From Xanthobacteraceae bacterium (GTDB lineage Bacteria; Pseudomonadota; Alphaproteobacteria; Rhizobiales; Xanthobacteraceae), in assembly GCA_030043175.1 (NCBI GenBank), contig JASHYD010000318.1:1-7248 (forward strand): DNA of 7,248 nt, given 5' to 3'. The notes under the pieces were generated by a model. That model was not told the origin of the DNA. It worked only from the letters and a program-made list of their open reading frames with translations, and did no database searches. The translations under genes were made by a program, and so were the position numbers. Numbering within the stretch: the first letter of the stretch is position 1; every line of letters starts with the position of its first letter. Below are positions 4,737-7,248 of the stretch, one piece after another.

Positions 4737-6881
4737 ATGATGATCAGGCATAGTCTGTACTTGGGTGTGGCGGCGGTTGCCATCACGCTCGCCCTTGGCG
4801 CGTACGCGCCGGCAGCCGCCCAAACCCCCGCGGCGGTCAGCATCGGCGCAACCGACATCGGTGGCGTCGTCACCGGGCCGAAGGGACCCGAAGCGGGTGT
4901 GTGGGTGATTGCTGAGACGACTGATCTGCCCACGCGGATGATCAAGTCCGTGGTGACGGATGATCAGGGCCGCTACGTCATTCCCGACCTGCCGAAGGCT
5001 AACTACATCGTATGGGCGCGCGGCTACGGGCTTGTCGACTCCGCCCGGACACCAAGCGAGCCCGGCAAGATTGTCAACATCACCGCGATTCCCGCGCAGA
5101 GCGACGCCGCCGCCGCGGAATATTACCCCGCGATCTATTGGTACGCGATGCTCGATATTCCGGGCAAAAATATGTTCCCGGGCACTGGCAGCACCGGCAA
5201 TGGCATCTCCCCAGCAATGAAGACACAGGGGCAGTGGCTCGATCAAATCAAGACCAACGGCTGCTATGGCTGCCACCAGCTGGGCAACAAGGCGACTCGG
5301 ACTATCTCGCCAGCGCTAGGAACTTTCAAGAGTTCGGAGGAGGCCTGGGAACGCCGGATCCAGTCCGGGCAGGCAATGACTGCAATGGCAGGTGCGATCG
5401 GTCGGGAAGGCCCGAAATTCACACTGGCCAATCTCGCGAAATGGACGGACAGAATCGCCGCGGGCGAAACGCCGTTTGCCAAGCCTGAGCGCCCCCAGGG
5501 TGTCGAGCGTAACGTGGTCGTCACCGAATGGGACTGGGCTGACCCGAAAGCTTATTTGCACGACCAGGTCTCAACTGACAAACGAAACCCCACCGTCAAT
5601 GCCTACGGTAAACACTACGGGGCAACAGAAGAGAGCCGGGAATATTTCCCGGTGCTCGATCCGAAAGAGAACAGGGCCAGCACGGTCGCGATGCCGTTGC
5701 GTAATCCCGAGGGCTTGGAGTCCTCCAAGGAGGCCACCATGGCCCCCTCGATCTATTGGGGCGACGAGGCGATCTGGGATGCCCGCACCAGCACGCATAG
5801 CCTGATCATGGACGAGCGTGGTGACGTGTGGTTCACCTCGCGCGTCAGCAAGCCGGATAATCCCGCGTTCTGCCAATCTCCGGATAATCCGTACGCCAAG
5901 GCGTTGCCGCTCAAGACATCGAATCGAGGTCTCGCCGTCTACGATCCCAAGACCAACACAACCAAGCTGATCCGCACCTGCTTCAATACCCACCACGTGG
6001 TGCTGGGGGAAGACCCCGACAACACGGTGTGGACAAGCGCCGGCGGCCCGCAGCAAGGCGCCATCGGCTGGGTCAACCGCCGTATCTGGGAAGAGACCGG
6101 TGACGAGGCGAAGGCGCAAGGCTGGGCCCCGGTCGTCATCGACACCAACGGCAATGGTAAGGTCGACGATTACGCGGAGCCTAATCAGCCGGTTGATCCG
6201 TCCAAGGATAAGCGGCTCAACGCCGGCATCTACGGCGTTGGCGTCAATCCGGCGGACGGCACGGTTTGGGGCTCGGTGCTTGGCTTCCCAGGATCTGTCC
6301 TTCGGTTTGATCCGAAGACCAAGCTGTCGGAAGTTTATGAGGTGCCGTTCCCGGGCTTCGGGCCGCGTGGATTCGACATCGACCGCAACGGGGTCGCCTA
6401 TGTGCCGCTGTCAAGTGGCCATCTCGGCGCCTTCGATCGCCGCAAGTGCAAAGGTCCCCTCAATGGCCCGCAGGCCGCTGAGGGCAAGCTTTGTCCGGAA
6501 GGCTGGACGCTGACGCCATTCCCGGGACCGCAGTTCCGCGGCGTTGCCGAGACCGGCAGCGCGGAAGCGAGCTACTACACCTGGGTCGACCAGTTCAACA
6601 CCTCGGGCCTCGGCGCCAACACGCCGATGGCCACCGGCAACGCGAATGAGTCGATCATGGCGCTCGTTGACGGCAAATGGGTCAACATGCGGGTGCCATA
6701 TCCGCTTGGCTTCTTCGCCAAGTACATCGACGGCCGCATCGACGATCCGAATGCGGGCTGGAAGGGCCGTGCGCTGTGGACGACGGACGGCAACCGCACG
6801 CCGTTCCACCGGGAAACCGGCAAGGGGACTTTACCCAAGGTGGTCAAGTTCCAGGTTCGCCCGGATCCGCTCGCGCACTGA
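4737..6881 (+). CDS. Exported multidomain protein: carboxypeptidase-regulatory-like domain, CxxCH haem site, Vgb/NHL-like beta-propeller (714 residues)
   Basis: Residues 1-28 form a Sec signal peptide ending APAAA, with cleavage before Q29. Residues about 41-118 are a CarboxypepD_reg-like beta-sandwich (GGVVTGPKGPEAGVWVIAET, TDDQGRYVIPDLP). NGCYGCHQLG gives C176-x-x-C179-H180, a covalent c-type haem site; Met214 or Met217 (QAMTAMAG) are candidate distal ligands. From about residue 339 (IYWGDEAIWD) to about 650, repeats such as DERGDVWFTS, YDPKTNTTKLI, NPADGTVWGS and DRNGVAYVPL resemble blades of a virginiamycin-B-lyase/NHL/SMP-30-type propeller. IDTNGNGKVDDY at 469 looks like a calcium loop. 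It should be periplasmic or secreted and could transfer electrons or bind/oxidise a small molecule; substrate unknown. Similar proteins are annotated carboxypeptidase regulatory-like domain-containing. The domain label does not imply peptidase activity. Stop TGA at 6879; a hairpin follows 22 bases on. Confidence 0.85.
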   Translation: MMIRHSLYLGVAAVAITLALGAYAPAAAQTPAAVSIGATDIGGVVTGPKGPEAGVWVIAETTDLPTRMIKSVVTDDQGRYVIPDLPKANYIVWARGYGLVDSARTPSEPGKIVNITAIPAQSDAAAAEYYPAIYWYAMLDIPGKNMFPGTGSTGNGISPAMKTQGQWLDQIKTNGCYGCHQLGNKATRTISPALGTFKSSEEAWERRIQSGQAMTAMAGAIGREGPKFTLANLAKWTDRIAAGETPFAKPERPQGVERNVVVTEWDWADPKAYLHDQVSTDKRNPTVNAYGKHYGATEESREYFPVLDPKENRASTVAMPLRNPEGLESSKEATMAPSIYWGDEAIWDARTSTHSLIMDERGDVWFTSRVSKPDNPAFCQSPDNPYAKALPLKTSNRGLAVYDPKTNTTKLIRTCFNTHHVVLGEDPDNTVWTSAGGPQQGAIGWVNRRIWEETGDEAKAQGWAPVVIDTNGNGKVDDYAEPNQPVDPSKDKRLNAGIYGVGVNPADGTVWGSVLGFPGSVLRFDPKTKLSEVYEVPFPGFGPRGFDIDRNGVAYVPLSSGHLGAFDRRKCKGPLNGPQAAEGKLCPEGWTLTPFPGPQFRGVAETGSAEASYYTWVDQFNTSGLGANTPMATGNANESIMALVDGKWVNMRVPYPLGFFAKYIDGRIDDPNAGWKGRALWTTDGNRTPFHRETGKGTLPKVVKFQVRPDPLAH

Positions 6882-6903
6882 CAGCGCTCGCACGGTAATG
6901 GCC

Positions 6904-6927
6904 TGGGCCGGGTTTAGACCCGGCCCA
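6904..6927 (+). terminator. Strong hairpin after the large gene, without T-run
   Basis: TGGGCCGGGT (6904-6913) pairs perfectly with ACCCGGCCCA (6918-6927) around TTAG, a 10-bp stem. AACCAACC follows instead of a T-run, so it may work as a weak or Rho-assisted terminator or protect the 3' end. Confidence 0.5.
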
Positions 6928-6950
6928 ACCAACCTAACGCCCGACCCTCC

Positions 6951-7130
6951 GTGGCCGACGTGATTGGCTCCTGTCAATTTGAAATAGCGCAGTATCGGCT
7001 ATTCCGATTCCGGCCGAGCTACGTCAATGTCTGGTTGGTGTGCGCCCTGACAAGGCGGCGCTTGCCAGTGCCGCGGAGAAAAAAATTCAGGTGGCTCAGT
7101 GGACACGGCGAAATCGGAATCATCACCCGG
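6951..7130. mobile_element. Possible decayed insertion-sequence end (IS21-like)
   Basis: TGTCAATTTGAAATAGCGCA (6972-6991) recalls the TGTCAA-type repeats at ends of rhizobial IS21-family elements. ATTCCGATTCCG (7001-7012) is an inverted copy, 11 of 12 bases, of 7109-7120. No transposase sequence is present. A + strand frame from GTG 6951 to TAA 7131-7133 has no ribosome site and is not taken as a gene. Weak evidence, from memory of such ends. Confidence 0.25.
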
Positions 7131-7151
7131 TAACCACGATAGCGGCGCCGG

Positions 7152-7248
7152 GTAAGCGATGCGGTGACCGTCAGCTTTACGCCGGCCTTTATTGGATCAC
7201 CATCGGCAAACTCTGAAGTCGTAACTCCCCGACAGCGCCGCCATAGAC
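7152..7248. mobile_element. IS66-family-like terminus, running off the window
   Basis: From 7152 the sequence begins GTAAGCG, followed by GGTGACCGTCAGCTTTACGC (7163-7182). Rhizobial IS66 elements typically start with GTAAGCG and carry a GACCGTCA...CTTTACGCC block shortly inside. The transposase and accessory genes and the other end would lie beyond 7248, so I cannot tell an intact element from a solo end. No target duplication can be checked. Confidence 0.45.

Noticed and set aside
1..7248. CRISPR array, toxin-antitoxin pair or defence operon
   Set aside because: No regularly spaced repeats and no recognisable defence or toxin families on either strand.

Overview
The window is GC-rich, with the codon use, small signal-peptide-bearing proteins and integrase type I associate with Bradyrhizobium-like Alphaproteobacteria. 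That placement is inference from gene content; there is no rRNA or other taxonomic marker. No complete new defence or metabolic system is visible. The window reads as a decayed accessory segment next to two intact secreted-protein genes.

Left part (1-3455), mostly remnants. It opens with the C-terminal end of a RecD2-type helicase (1-405, +). Next is the C-terminal half of a tyrosine recombinase (587-969, -), carrying a one-base frameshift and a changed catalytic Arg. Three short units follow on the + strand, each closed by a GC-rich hairpin plus T-run that ends in TTTCATG: an unidentified stretch (terminator 1165-1189), a small exported protein interrupted at a C6 tract (1326-1702, terminator 1736-1762), and a small conserved protein with an internal TAG (1843-1989, terminator 2014-2037). 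A larger broken gene (2091-2661) belongs to a secreted hypothetical family I recognise; it has an internal TGA, local indels and a frame change. Then come a short - strand ORF with a good ribosome binding site (2785-2991) and about 450 bases with only weak coding signal.

Middle and right (3456-6881), intact. Two divergent genes share a 555-base intergenic region with several palindromes. On the - strand is a 241-residue exported lectin-like protein with four cysteines (3456-4181). On the + strand is a 714-residue exported protein (4737-6881) that joins a carboxypeptidase-regulatory-like beta-sandwich, a CxxCH haem site and a Vgb/NHL-like beta-propeller. Both should act in the periplasm or outside the cell. 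Shared regulation is possible but not shown.

Right edge (6882-7248). A 10-bp-stem hairpin follows the large gene. After it come sequences resembling insertion-sequence ends, a weak IS21-like piece and a better IS66-like terminus at 7152, which runs off the window.
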